Assembly: GCA_001931535.1 (NCBI GenBank)
Contig: CP016211.1
Coordinates: 3,748,501-3,812,500, forward strand
Length of the DNA: 64,000 nt
Direction: 5' to 3'
From: Minicystis rosea
GTDB taxonomy: Bacteria > Myxococcota_A > Polyangia > Polyangiales > Polyangiaceae
In this document: piece by piece, positions 25,586-34,439 of the stretch
Numbering within the stretch: position 1 is the first letter of the stretch
Layout: every line of letters begins with the position of its first letter
Position numbers and translations under genes: made by a program
Notes under the pieces: model-generated
The model's input: the letters and a program-made list of their open reading frames with translations, nothing else
Database searches by the model: none
What the model was told of the DNA's origin: nothing

Positions 25586-26278
25586 TCAATCGGGCGGCTT
25601 CAACCGCTCGGCCATCCGCACGAGATCCGGGAGCGAATCACATTGCATCTTCCGCATCACCTGACCGCGCTGGACTTTGACCGTGACCTCGCTCGTCCCG
25701 AGCTCGGCCGCGATCTCCTTGTTGAGCCTGCCGGCGACGACGAGCGCCATGACCTGTCGCTCGCGCGGCGTGAGCGACGCATGGAGCGCGCGGAGCGCCT
25801 GCATCTCGGCGCCGGCCAGGCGCGCGGCGCGACTCCGTTCGATCGCCTGCGCCACTCCGGCGAGGAGGGTCTCGTCGTTGAACGGCTTCGTGAGAAACTC
25901 GATGGCGCCGGCCTTCATCGCCTTCACCGACATCGGGATGTCACCGTGACCGGTGAGAAAGATGATCGGGATCGCGCCTGCGCCTCCCGCGAGCTTCGCC
26001 TGAAGCTCGAGGCCGCTCAGCCCGGGCAGCTCGATGTCGAGGATGAGACAGTCGGGCGGATGCATCGCAGCCGCGCTTCCGCTCGACCGATCCAAGAAGT
26101 CTTGCGGCGCCGCGTATGCCTCGACCGCGAAGCCGGCAGAGCGGAGCAATCCATCGAGGGCCTCGCGCACCGAGGCGTCGTCGTCGACGACGGCGACGAG
26201 CGGCGGTTCGGGCGAGTCTCGATGTCCTTCGTCGAGCGCCGGCGGCTTCGCATCTGATCGTTTGGTCGTGGAGGACAC
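25586..26278 (-). CDS. FixJ-family response regulator
   Basis: 230 residues from a GTG start. The receiver domain (about 27-145) has VVDDD, phospho-acceptor Asp81, and FLTGHGDIPMSVKAMKAGAIEFLTKPF. The C-terminal LuxR-type helix-turn-helix (about 160-225) reads LTPRERQVMALVVAGRLNKEIAAELGTSEVTVKVQRGQVMRKM. It is a DNA-binding output for a histidine kinase, and is divergent from the single-domain receiver gene at 26385. Two CCTAGAYCAA repeats in the shared promoter are candidate target sites. Confidence 0.95.
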   Translation of the reverse strand: MSSTTKRSDAKPPALDEGHRDSPEPPLVAVVDDDASVREALDGLLRSAGFAVEAYAAPQDFLDRSSGSAAAMHPPDCLILDIELPGLSGLELQAKLAGGAGAIPIIFLTGHGDIPMSVKAMKAGAIEFLTKPFNDETLLAGVAQAIERSRAARLAGAEMQALRALHASLTPRERQVMALVVAGRLNKEIAAELGTSEVTVKVQRGQVMRKMQCDSLPDLVRMAERLKPPD

Positions 26279-26290
26279 GTCGAGCCCGAG

Positions 26291-26326
26291 CCTAGATCAA
26301 CTGGAGGGTCCAGGGACCTAGACCAA
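26291..26326. promoter_or_regulatory. Direct repeat CCTAGAYCAA in divergent promoter
   Basis: CCTAGATCAA (26291-26300) and CCTAGACCAA (26317-26326) are 26 bp apart, with GGTCC/GGACC between. They lie between the FixJ-type gene and the receiver gene, so the FixJ-type protein is a candidate binder. Confidence 0.45.
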
Positions 26327-26384
26327 AGTAGGGTGACAAGCTGGGTGGTTCGTTCGTTGCACCGTCGCCTCGCGAGAACCTGCA

Positions 26385-26756
26385 ATGATTGTTTGTATTG
26401 TTGACGACGACGCGTCGATTCGTGAAGCGCTGAGCGGTTTGTTCCGCTCGGCAGGGCTCGACGTCGCGGTGTTCGCTTCGGGCGAGGCGTTCCTCGAGTC
26501 GGACGCGATCGATCGGACCTCGTGTCTGGTCCTCGACGTGCAGATGCCCGGGATGACGGGGCTCGAGCTCCAGGCACGGCTCACTCGAGACGGGCACCGG
26601 ATCCCGATCGTGTTCATCACCGCCCAGACGTCCGAGGTGCTCCAAACCCAGATCACCGCGAGCGGCGCCGCGTTTCTACGGAAGCCGTTCGACGAGGAAG
26701 AGCTCCTTCGGGAGGTCGAGCGCGCCGTCTCCACGAACGGTGCGCCTACGCGCTGA
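26385..26756 (+). CDS. Stand-alone receiver-domain protein
   Basis: 123 residues, one CheY-like receiver and nothing else. It has the acidic pocket DDD (7-9), phospho-acceptor Asp51 in LVLDVQMPGMTG, Thr in FITAQ and Lys in FLRKPFDEEELL. With no output domain it must act through a partner, for example as a phosphate sink or shuttle for the giant histidine kinase whose gene converges on it 64 bp away. Its VQMPGMTGLELQ core is close to the receivers of the neighbouring FixJ-type proteins. Confidence 0.93.
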   Translation: MIVCIVDDDASIREALSGLFRSAGLDVAVFASGEAFLESDAIDRTSCLVLDVQMPGMTGLELQARLTRDGHRIPIVFITAQTSEVLQTQITASGAAFLRKPFDEEELLREVERAVSTNGAPTR

Positions 26757-26820
26757 CGGCCTGCCGCCGGCGGTGACAGCCTGCCGGCAACGGACACGAC
26801 GACGTCTCGACAGCAGCGGA

Positions 26821-29800
26821 TCACGCCTCGCGCGCGGCGGATTCGTACGACGGCACGGTGAAGTGGAAGGTCATGCCGTGATCTTCGTTGCGCGTCGCCC
26901 AGAGGCGCCCCTTGTGATCGTCGACGATGGTGCGGCTGATCGAGAGGCCGATGCCCATGCCGCCCGCCTTCGTGGTGTGGAATGGGTTCCAGATCTGACC
27001 GAGCTCGAGGTCCGGAATGCCGGTGCCCGTGTCTCGAATCGTGACCAGCACGTGTCCCGTTGAATCGAGGTCGGTGCGTACGACGAGCTCGCGCGGGCGG
27101 CCTTCGATCTCGCTCATCGCTTCCGCCGCGTTGAGCATCAGGTTCATCAAGACTTGCTGGAGCTGCACCAGATCGCCGAGCGCCGTGGGGCGTGACGACG
27201 CGAGCTCGGTCCGCACGACACACGCGTTCTTCTGGAGCGCGCCGCGCAGGAGCACGATGAGCTCGTCGACGGCGGCGTTGAGATCGACGGGTTTGCGATC
27301 GCCGCCCGCCTTCTTGAACATGCCGCGCAGGCGCGCGATGACCTCGCTCGCGCGCTTCGCGTCCCGCTGCGCGCGTTGCGCGGCGCTCTTGGCCTCGTCG
27401 AGGTTGGGCACCGCGGCCGAGAGCCAGCGCATGCACGCGCCTGCGTTGGCGCTGATCGCGGCGAGCGGCTGGTTGATCTCGTGCGTGATGGAGGCGGTCA
27501 TCTCGCCCAGGGTCGCGACGCGTGTCACGTGCGCGAGCGTCGCCTCGGTGCGCGCCCGCGCCTCGTCGGCGAGCTTGCGCGCAGTGACGTCCTTCACCGC
27601 GCCGACGTACGCGAGGACCACGCCGCCCTCTCCGGTCACGGCGTGCGCGAGCACGTCGACGTGCTTCACCGTTCCATCAGGCATCCGGAGCCGGCCCGCG
27701 AGCTCGAAGTCCTCGCCGGCCGCGACGTGCCGCGCGACGCTCGCGCGGAGCGCATCGCGATCCTCGGGATGGAAGCGCTCCTCGGCGCCGGCGACGGTCG
27801 GCGTCGTCGTCGCTCGATCGTGGCCGAGGATGCGGAAGACCTCATCGGACCACGCGAGCTCGCCGCTCGTCGCTTCCCACCCGAAGCTCCCGGTCGATCC
27901 GAGCCGCTCGGCTTCGGTCATGTAAGAGCGCGCGCGCTCGAGGTCCGCATAGAGTCGCGCGTTCTCGAGCGACGTCGCGGCCGGCGCGGCGAGCAGCTCG
28001 AGGATGTCGAGGCGCTCGCGCGTGAATGCATCGCGCACGAGGTCGTTCTCGAGGTAGAGCACGCCGCTGAGCCTCCCCTGGTTGATCAGCGGAAGCGCGA
28101 GGGCGGATCCCGACGCGTTGCGGAAGCGCGGCTCGTCGGCGAACGGCGCCGGCGGTGCGGCCACGTTTGCGATCACGACACGCGTCCGGGCGCGAACGAC
28201 GTAGGCGAGGACGCTCTCGGCGAGCGGAGCGCTGGCCGAGGAGGGGCGCTCCTCGAACTGCACGCCGTCGGGCGTCGTCCTGGCCTCCGCCTCGAAGCGG
28301 AGCGCGTCGCCGTGCGGCAGCAAGAGGACGGCGCGGCATGCGCCGGCGTGCTCCAGCACGACGGTCATGAGCGTGCGCACCAGCTTGCCGAGGACGAGCT
28401 CGCGGGACACGGCCTGCGAGACCTTGAGCACCGTGGCCAGATCGATCTTGTCGAGGCGGGCCTCGATGGTCTCGGTCGCGAGCGCGCCCTTCGCCTGCGC
28501 GCGGAGGCTCGGGTGCTTCGCGTCGAGCTGCCGGACCTTGCGGCCGGCGCCCCAGCGTGAATAGCAGTAGCGCGCACGCTCGAGATAGAGCCGCGCCGTC
28601 GTGTCGAAGCCGCTCGCCCGATGGACCTCGGCGGAGCGCTCGTAGCCGATGGCCTCGAGGTGCAGGGCGTTCTGCTCGTGCGCTTCCTTGATGGCAGCCT
28701 CGTAGAGGCGGAGCGCGTCCCAGGCTCGCCCCTCGACGCGCGCGATCTCGGCGGCGAGGATGTCGGCACGAGGACCGAAGGCTTCACGCGTGCGCGTCGC
28801 CAGCGCGGCGAGCGGGGCCGCGTGGGTGGAGAGGCCTTCGCGATGCGCAGCGCGCGCCTCCTCCGGCACCTCGTCGTGGCGCATCGCGTGCGCGAGCGCG
28901 GTGTAGAAGTGAAACTCCGCGCTGTGGAAGAACGAGAGCGACGTCCAGAGGAGCGCCTCGGCCTTCGGGACGGCCTGGAGAGCCGAAGCCGCGTCACCAT
29001 CGAAGACGCGCTTCTGGACGACGTGGATCCAGTACCAGCACGCGGTCACCGCGTTGAACGGGTCCTCCATGTAGCGCACGAAGACGTCGGGATCGGAGAC
29101 GGGGCCCCAGTCTTCCGGCTGATCGCAGAGCACGCGGAGCGTGTTGATGAGATCGAGCATCGGCACGATCATGCTGTCGAACTTCACCCGCGCGGCGAGC
29201 CTCAAGAACTCGGCGGCGTCGGGCAGGATGTCCGGCATCGGCTCGCCGCCGTCGATCCGGTTCTGCAGCGTGTTGAGCTGCGAGAAGCAGGTGAAGGGCA
29301 TGTCGCCGGCTTCCTGCGCGGCTTCGAGCGCGCGGCGCAGCAACGAGCGCCCTTTGACGAGCCCGCTCGACCACGGCATCACGAGGCAGCCCACGTAGTC
29401 GAAGACGCGCGGCCGGAAGCGCACGAGGCCGCGCTGGTCGACGAGGTCGACCGCGAGCTGGCCGAAGCGCATGCCGCGATCCTGATCGCCGAAGTAGCTC
29501 CCGACCAAGGTGCCGAGGACGGCGTAAGCGAGCGCCGATCCATCGCTGTTACCATGCTCGAGGCTGAACGCCACGGCGCGCGCGGCGATGACGGCGTAGA
29601 GGCTCGCGGTCGTGAACAGCGCGGGCGTCATCATCTCGGTGAGCACTTCGAGGGTGCCGCGCGCGGTCGGGTCATCCATCGGCGGCAGATCGATCAAGCT
29701 CTCGATCGGACGCTCACCGATGAGCTGCTGCGTGCGCATGAACTCCTGCGCGACCTCGTCCTGGGAGGGCCGCAGCACCCAGACGATGCCCACGCGCGCG

Positions 29801-32310
29801 AGGTACTCGAGCCCGACCTCGAGCGCGCGCTCCAACCGAATCAGGGTCAGGTTGAGCGGGATGCGCAGGCCGGCGACCATCGCCAGCTCGGGGAGCTTCT
29901 TCGTCCGCGTCGACAGGACGATGAGACGCTCCTCCGCCTCGGGCGAGCGCCCCGTGAGGAACTCGCACTCGGCGCGACCGAAGGAGAGCGCGAACGCGAG
30001 CGCGTCGTCGGTCTCCCATGCGTCCGGAGGAAGCCACGCTTCACCGGCTGCGAAGTACGCGAGCGCGGAGGCAAATGCAGTGGCGCCGCGCGCGCGTCGT
30101 CCGGCGGCGAGGTTGAGGCGCGCGAGCACCGCGCGTTCATCGCTCGAGGTGACGAGCTCGCGGCAGCGGTTGAACTGATCGACGATCTCGAACACCTGAT
30201 CGCCGAGGCTCGCCGCCGGCGTGCGAGCGAGGAGCAGGCGCCCGATCTCGAGGTGCGTCTGGCCGCGCTCGCCTTCCGGGATGGAGGCGTACGCCGCTTC
30301 CTGCACGCGGTCGTGGACGAACGCGTAGCGGTGCTTGGCGCGCGCGACGAGGCCGGCGCGGACCGCGTCGTCGAGCAGGCCATGCAGCTCTTCCTCGGAG
30401 GCCGAGGCCATCGCGCGCAGCACGTCGGAGCTCGCGGCGTTCCCGATGCAGGCGAAGCGCTGGAGGAGACCTCGTGAGGCCGGCGGGAGACGGCCGACCT
30501 TGCCGAGCATCAGATCGACGACGTTGTCGGTGAAGCGCTTTTCGGCGATCCGATCGAGATCCCAAGACCAGCCGGCCATGGCCGGCTCGAACGCGAGCAG
30601 CTTCTCCTCTGCGAGCGCGGAGATGAATTGGAGCGTGAAGAACGGGTTGCCGCCCGCCTTCTCGAAGACGAGCGAGGCGAGCGGCGCGGCTCGGGTCGCG
30701 TCGCAGCGGAGCGCATCGGCGACGAGGCGCCCCGTCTCGCCGGGCGAGATCGGACCGAGGTGGATCTCGCAGAGCGATCCCGAGCCCGAACGGAGCCTGC
30801 CGAGCATGCGCGAGAGTGGATGCGAAGCATCGACCTCGTTGTCGCGATACGCGCCGACGAGCAGGAGATGCCCGAGCTCCGCGTCCGCCGCGAGGACCTC
30901 GAGGAGCTCGAGCGACGCGGCATCCATCCACTGGAGATCGTCGAAGAAGAGCGCGAGCGGATGCTCCGGGCGCGCGAAGACGCCGAGCATGCGGCTCATG
31001 ACGCGCTGGAAGATGAGCTGCGCATCGCGAGGCGGCAGCTCCGGCGACGGCGGCTGAGGTCCGACGATTCGCTCGAGCTCCGGGACCAACCGAACGACGA
31101 GCGCGCCGTGGTTGCCGAGCGCGCGCACACACGCGTCGCGCCATGCACCGAGCTCCGACGCGCTCTTCACCAGGAGCTGCTGAACCAGGCTGCCGAGCGC
31201 CTGCGCGAACGTCGCGTAGGGCACGTCGCGGTTGTACTGATCGAACTTGCCGGAGGCGAAGAGACCACGCGTCGGTACGAGCGCCTTGTGCAGCTCGCTG
31301 ACCACCGACGACTTCCCGATGCCCGAGTACCCCGCGACCATCACGAGCTCGGGAGGCCCGCTTCCGAGAGCGCGATCGAAGCGCTCGCTGAGGAGCGCGA
31401 TTTCGCGATCGCGCCCATAGAGCTTCTCGGGCAGCACGAGCCGCCGCGCGTGGTCGCGCGCCCCGAGCTCGAAGGACGACACCTCCCCGGTGTCGGACCA
31501 GGCCTCGAGGCATCGGACGAGATCGTGCTCGATGCCATCGGCGGTCTGGTAGCGATCTTCGGGTGCCTTGGCGAGGAGCTTCATCACGAGCGCCGACACG
31601 ATCTCCGGCACCTCGCTCCGCCGCTCCTTCGGCGGCGTTGGACGCCGAGCGACGTGGCAGTGCACGAGCTCCATCGGATCGGTGGCGGCGAAAGGAAGCT
31701 CGCCGGTAAGCATCCGATACAAGGTGACGCCGAGCGCGTAGAGATCGCTGCGCGAGTCGATCGAGCGGTTCATCCGCCCGGTCTGCTCGGGCGCCATGTA
31801 CGCGAGCGTGCCGGCGAGGACCTCGGGCGGCTCCGGCGCCTGGCGCTGGCGAGGAAGCCGAAACGCGAGCCCCAGCCCCGCGAGATAGGCGCGCGCGTTC
31901 GCCGCATCGACGAGGATGTACGCCGGCTTGATGTCCCGATGCGTGATCCCCTGCGCGTGGAGCTTGCCGAGCGACGACGCGATGGCTCTCGCGATGCCCA
32001 GGACGTCACCGATCGCGAGCGTCGCGCCGAGCATGCTCTCGAGCAGCTCTCCGCCTGGATCGTGAATCACATGGATGAGCCGCCCTCGATGTTGCACGAG
32101 CTCGAGGGACGACGTGGCCCAGGCGGCATCGAGCGCATCACGCAGGCCGTACGCGGAGCGGAGGCGAGCGAGGCTCTCCGGCGCCGGCTGATCGGCCGAC
32201 GGCGTGACCGCGAAGACCGGCAATCCATCGCTGATCCGTGTGCCTCGACAAATCAGGTACTCGCCGTTGTCGACCATCGGCGCGAGCTCGTATCCGGGCA
32301 GCTTCAGCAT
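26821..32310 (-). CDS. Giant hybrid: pseudo-Ser/Thr kinase, AAA ATPase, GAF, PAS, histidine kinase
   Basis: About 1829 residues. A kinase-like domain (1-270) keeps HRD (124-126) and YMAPEQTGRMN, but the catalytic Asn is Tyr131, DFG is GLG (145-147) and the VAIK Lys is Thr36. The AAA/STAND ATPase has Walker A GYSGIGKSS (327-335) and Walker B ALFFDDLQWMD. A long alpha-helical, TPR-like region runs to about 1250. A GAF domain, a PAS domain (GSFGWEATSGELAWSDEVFRILG) and a histidine kinase follow, with the phospho-acceptor His in TASITHEINQPL near 1609, N-box NLMLNAAEAM and G-box DTGTGIP. ATG 32310 fits the family opening (MLKLPGYEL); GTG 32343 is the alternative. Cyanobacterial Hstk proteins share this order. 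Confidence 0.9.
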   Translation of the reverse strand: MLKLPGYELAPMVDNGEYLICRGTRISDGLPVFAVTPSADQPAPESLARLRSAYGLRDALDAAWATSSLELVQHRGRLIHVIHDPGGELLESMLGATLAIGDVLGIARAIASSLGKLHAQGITHRDIKPAYILVDAANARAYLAGLGLAFRLPRQRQAPEPPEVLAGTLAYMAPEQTGRMNRSIDSRSDLYALGVTLYRMLTGELPFAATDPMELVHCHVARRPTPPKERRSEVPEIVSALVMKLLAKAPEDRYQTADGIEHDLVRCLEAWSDTGEVSSFELGARDHARRLVLPEKLYGRDREIALLSERFDRALGSGPPELVMVAGYSGIGKSSVVSELHKALVPTRGLFASGKFDQYNRDVPYATFAQALGSLVQQLLVKSASELGAWRDACVRALGNHGALVVRLVPELERIVGPQPPSPELPPRDAQLIFQRVMSRMLGVFARPEHPLALFFDDLQWMDAASLELLEVLAADAELGHLLLVGAYRDNEVDASHPLSRMLGRLRSGSGSLCEIHLGPISPGETGRLVADALRCDATRAAPLASLVFEKAGGNPFFTLQFISALAEEKLLAFEPAMAGWSWDLDRIAEKRFTDNVVDLMLGKVGRLPPASRGLLQRFACIGNAASSDVLRAMASASEEELHGLLDDAVRAGLVARAKHRYAFVHDRVQEAAYASIPEGERGQTHLEIGRLLLARTPAASLGDQVFEIVDQFNRCRELVTSSDERAVLARLNLAAGRRARGATAFASALAYFAAGEAWLPPDAWETDDALAFALSFGRAECEFLTGRSPEAEERLIVLSTRTKKLPELAMVAGLRIPLNLTLIRLERALEVGLEYLARVGIVWVLRPSQDEVAQEFMRTQQLIGERPIESLIDLPPMDDPTARGTLEVLTEMMTPALFTTASLYAVIAARAVAFSLEHGNSDGSALAYAVLGTLVGSYFGDQDRGMRFGQLAVDLVDQRGLVRFRPRVFDYVGCLVMPWSSGLVKGRSLLRRALEAAQEAGDMPFTCFSQLNTLQNRIDGGEPMPDILPDAAEFLRLAARVKFDSMIVPMLDLINTLRVLCDQPEDWGPVSDPDVFVRYMEDPFNAVTACWYWIHVVQKRVFDGDAASALQAVPKAEALLWTSLSFFHSAEFHFYTALAHAMRHDEVPEEARAAHREGLSTHAAPLAALATRTREAFGPRADILAAEIARVEGRAWDALRLYEAAIKEAHEQNALHLEAIGYERSAEVHRASGFDTTARLYLERARYCYSRWGAGRKVRQLDAKHPSLRAQAKGALATETIEARLDKIDLATVLKVSQAVSRELVLGKLVRTLMTVVLEHAGACRAVLLLPHGDALRFEAEARTTPDGVQFEERPSSASAPLAESVLAYVVRARTRVVIANVAAPPAPFADEPRFRNASGSALALPLINQGRLSGVLYLENDLVRDAFTRERLDILELLAAPAATSLENARLYADLERARSYMTEAERLGSTGSFGWEATSGELAWSDEVFRILGHDRATTTPTVAGAEERFHPEDRDALRASVARHVAAGEDFELAGRLRMPDGTVKHVDVLAHAVTGEGGVVLAYVGAVKDVTARKLADEARARTEATLAHVTRVATLGEMTASITHEINQPLAAISANAGACMRWLSAAVPNLDEAKSAAQRAQRDAKRASEVIARLRGMFKKAGGDRKPVDLNAAVDELIVLLRGALQKNACVVRTELASSRPTALGDLVQLQQVLMNLMLNAAEAMSEIEGRPRELVVRTDLDSTGHVLVTIRDTGTGIPDLELGQIWNPFHTTKAGGMGIGLSISRTIVDDHKGRLWATRNEDHGMTFHFTVPSYESAAREA

Positions 32311-32397
32311 AGGCTCCGTGAAATCGAGCGCGGGCGCGATCACGGGTGACCGTGACCGGTGCCAGGCTCCGGCATCGGGTTCCTCCGCTGTTATGGA

Positions 32398-32435
32398 CGG
32401 GTTCTTCGGCTGGGAGAACCCGACCTAAGTCGGGT
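32398..32435. promoter_or_regulatory. Two overlapping, mutually exclusive hairpins
   Basis: CGGGTTCT/AGAACCCG (32398-32405/32415-32422) shares bases with ACCCGAC/GTCGGGT (32418-32424/32429-32435), so only one can form at a time. The second stem also occurs upstream of the other giant kinase gene (40536-40553). It may be the terminator of the hydrolase gene, an attenuator of the giant gene, or a protein site. Confidence 0.5.
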
Positions 32436-32518
32436 CTCCCCCTGAGTCACACGCCCACGGCTTCGGAGACGCGTCGACGCCATCGCGGAGCGACGGAGAG
32501 CTGGACGCCCATGCGATT

Positions 32519-33145
32519 TCAGCCCTTGGGCAACGCCTCGACGAGCTCACGGGTGCTCAGGATCGCGTGCGCGAAGGTCGGCCCGTTGATCATGTGCGCG
32601 GCGTTCATCGCCTCCTTGGTGAAGGCGGCGGTCGCGTCCTTCACGAGGGTCACGTGATAACCGAGCTCCGAAGCGAAGCGGCCCGTGCACTCGATGCACG
32701 TATTGGCGATCATCCCGACCAACACGACGTGCGAGATGTCGTGTTGCTTGAGCTGCACGTCGAGATCGGTGTTCGCGAAGCCGCTCGAGGCCCAGTGCTC
32801 CTTGATGATGATGTCCTCCGATCGCGGGGCGAAGTCGGGGTGCCACTCACCTCCCCAACTGCCTTTGGCGAAGACCTGCTTCTGCGCGGCGCCGCGCTGA
32901 TACGGCGTGGCCCGTTGCCAGGTGACGAAATCATCCGGCTCGGCGCGATGATGAGGAACCACGAAGACCTGCATCTTGGCGCTGCGCACCGCGGCGACGA
33001 TGGTGCGGAGATTGTCGAGGAGACCGACCTCCCCGGCGACGTCGCGGAGCCTCGGCCAGAGCTTGCCGCCTTCGGAGAGGAAGTCGTTGTAGGGATCGAC
33101 GAAGAGGAGGGCAGTTCGCTGTTGCGGGTAGCTGTTGTCGGACAT
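32519..33145 (-). CDS. Cysteine hydrolase, isochorismatase family
   Basis: 208 residues. The catalytic triad of the isochorismatase-like fold is visible: Asp17 in LLFVDPYNDF, Lys115 in DIIIKEHWASSGF and Cys150 in VGMIANTCIECTGR. Members hydrolyse amides or enol ethers such as N-carbamoylsarcosine, nicotinamide or isochorismate. The substrate here is not predictable. The gene lies between the two giant-kinase modules and is transcribed in the same direction as both, so it might be a target of that signalling system. Confidence 0.9.
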   Translation of the reverse strand: MSDNSYPQQRTALLFVDPYNDFLSEGGKLWPRLRDVAGEVGLLDNLRTIVAAVRSAKMQVFVVPHHRAEPDDFVTWQRATPYQRGAAQKQVFAKGSWGGEWHPDFAPRSEDIIIKEHWASSGFANTDLDVQLKQHDISHVVLVGMIANTCIECTGRFASELGYHVTLVKDATAAFTKEAMNAAHMINGPTFAHAILSTRELVEALPKG

Positions 33146-33405
33146 GAGCGGTCTTTACGCATTCCTCGTGCCGCCCCTCGTTTCACGCTTCGTTCGCCCT
33201 TTCGCAGAAGAGCGGCGCGGAGGCTCGACGCGCGCACGCTCGATGCCCACGGGCCGTCACGAGATGACGGCCGGCGGTCAGCCCCGTGTCTCCGCGCGGC
33301 CCAGCAAAAGCTGCTCACCTGCGAGCTGATGCGAAAGAACCGTGCGGTCGGGCTCTGACGTCGGAGGCTTCATGTCGCGGCCACGCGTCGCGTCGCGCGC
33401 TCGAA

Positions 33406-33777
33406 TCAGGCCCCATCGGTCGCTCGATGAATGGCATCGAGCAGATCCTGCGGCAGGAATGGCTTCGTCAGGAATGCCAGCGCGCCGGCGCGGAGGCACT
33501 GTTTCCGAACATCCTCGTCGCCGTGGGCCGTGAGGACGACGACGGGGAGCTGCACCTCGCGTCGCGCGAGATCGACGAGGAGATCGACGCCGCTCATGCC
33601 GGGCATGCGAACGTCGAGAACGAGCGCATCCATCGTGTCGAGCGTGCCGGCTTCGAGGAACGCCTCCGCCGATGCGAACGTCTTGATGAGAAAACCCGCC
33701 GATCCGAGCAGATTTCCGAGCGATCGCCGTAGCCCCGCGTCGTCGTCGACGATCCCGATGAGCCGTTGCGTCGTCAT
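33406..33777 (-). CDS. Stand-alone receiver-domain protein
   Basis: 123 residues, a single CheY-like receiver with IVDDD, phospho-acceptor Asp55 in LVLDVRMPGMSG, Thr in LTAHG and Lys in LTKPFLPQDLL. Its ATG at 33777 overlaps the stop of the FixJ-type gene (33774-33776) as ATGA, so it is the third gene of an operon that begins with the giant kinase at 40462. It resembles the receiver protein at 26385, suggesting that each giant kinase has its own single-domain partner. Confidence 0.95.
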   Translation of the reverse strand: MTTQRLIGIVDDDAGLRRSLGNLLGSAGFLIKTFASAEAFLEAGTLDTMDALVLDVRMPGMSGVDLLVDLARREVQLPVVVLTAHGDEDVRKQCLRAGALAFLTKPFLPQDLLDAIHRATDGA

Positions 33778-34439
33778 CGTCCCCCCTTCCCTTCGGCCTG
33801 CGCGAAGTGGCCGAGGCGCACGGCGAAGCGCACGAGCTCGGCGGTGGACGCCGCCCGCATCTTCTCCATGACCTTTCCGCGCTGCTCCTTCACCGTGGCT
33901 TCGCGCGTGCCGAACTCCGCCGCGATCTGCTTGTTGAGCTGCCCCGCGACGACACCGCGCATCACCTCGCGCTCACGGGCGGTGAGCGATTCGTAGCGCC
34001 CCGTGATCTCCGCGAGCTCCGCCCGCTCGAGCCGCTGCACGCGATCGCGCTCGATCGCATGGCGAATCGCGCTGATGAGATCCGCCGGCTGAAAAGGTTT
34101 GGTGAGAAACTCCACGGCTCCGGCCTTCATCGCCCGCACCGACATGGGGATGTCCCCCTTCCCGGTCAGGAAGATGATCGGCAGCGTGATCCGAGCATCG
34201 ACGAGTCGCTGCTGCAGCGCGAGACCATCGAGCTCGGGGAGCTGCACGTCGACGATCGCGCACCCAGGCGCGTCGGCGAGGCTCGTCGAGAGGAAGCCCT
34301 CGGCGCTGGGAAAAGCCTCGACGGCGAGGTCGACTGACGCGAGGAGCCTGCTCAAGCCGTCGCGGACCGCGGGATCGTCGTCGACGACGAAGACCTTCGG
34401 AGCGGGAACGAGGTCTTGGGAAGCGGGGGATGCGGTCAT
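33774..34439 (-). CDS. FixJ-family response regulator
   Basis: 221 residues. The receiver domain has VVDDD, phospho-acceptor Asp64 and FLTGKGDIPMSVRAMKAGAVEFLTKPF. The LuxR-type helix-turn-helix begins near 150 with LTAREREVMRGVVAGQLNKQIAAEFGTREATVKEQRGKV. ATG 34439 overlaps the stop of the giant kinase (34436-34438) as ATGA, and its own stop overlaps the next ATG the same way. It is thus the clear cognate DNA-binding output of that kinase. An upstream start (34526) would overlap the kinase frame and add unrelated residues. Confidence 0.95.
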   Translation of the reverse strand: MTASPASQDLVPAPKVFVVDDDPAVRDGLSRLLASVDLAVEAFPSAEGFLSTSLADAPGCAIVDVQLPELDGLALQQRLVDARITLPIIFLTGKGDIPMSVRAMKAGAVEFLTKPFQPADLISAIRHAIERDRVQRLERAELAEITGRYESLTAREREVMRGVVAGQLNKQIAAEFGTREATVKEQRGKVMEKMRAASTAELVRFAVRLGHFAQAEGKGGR

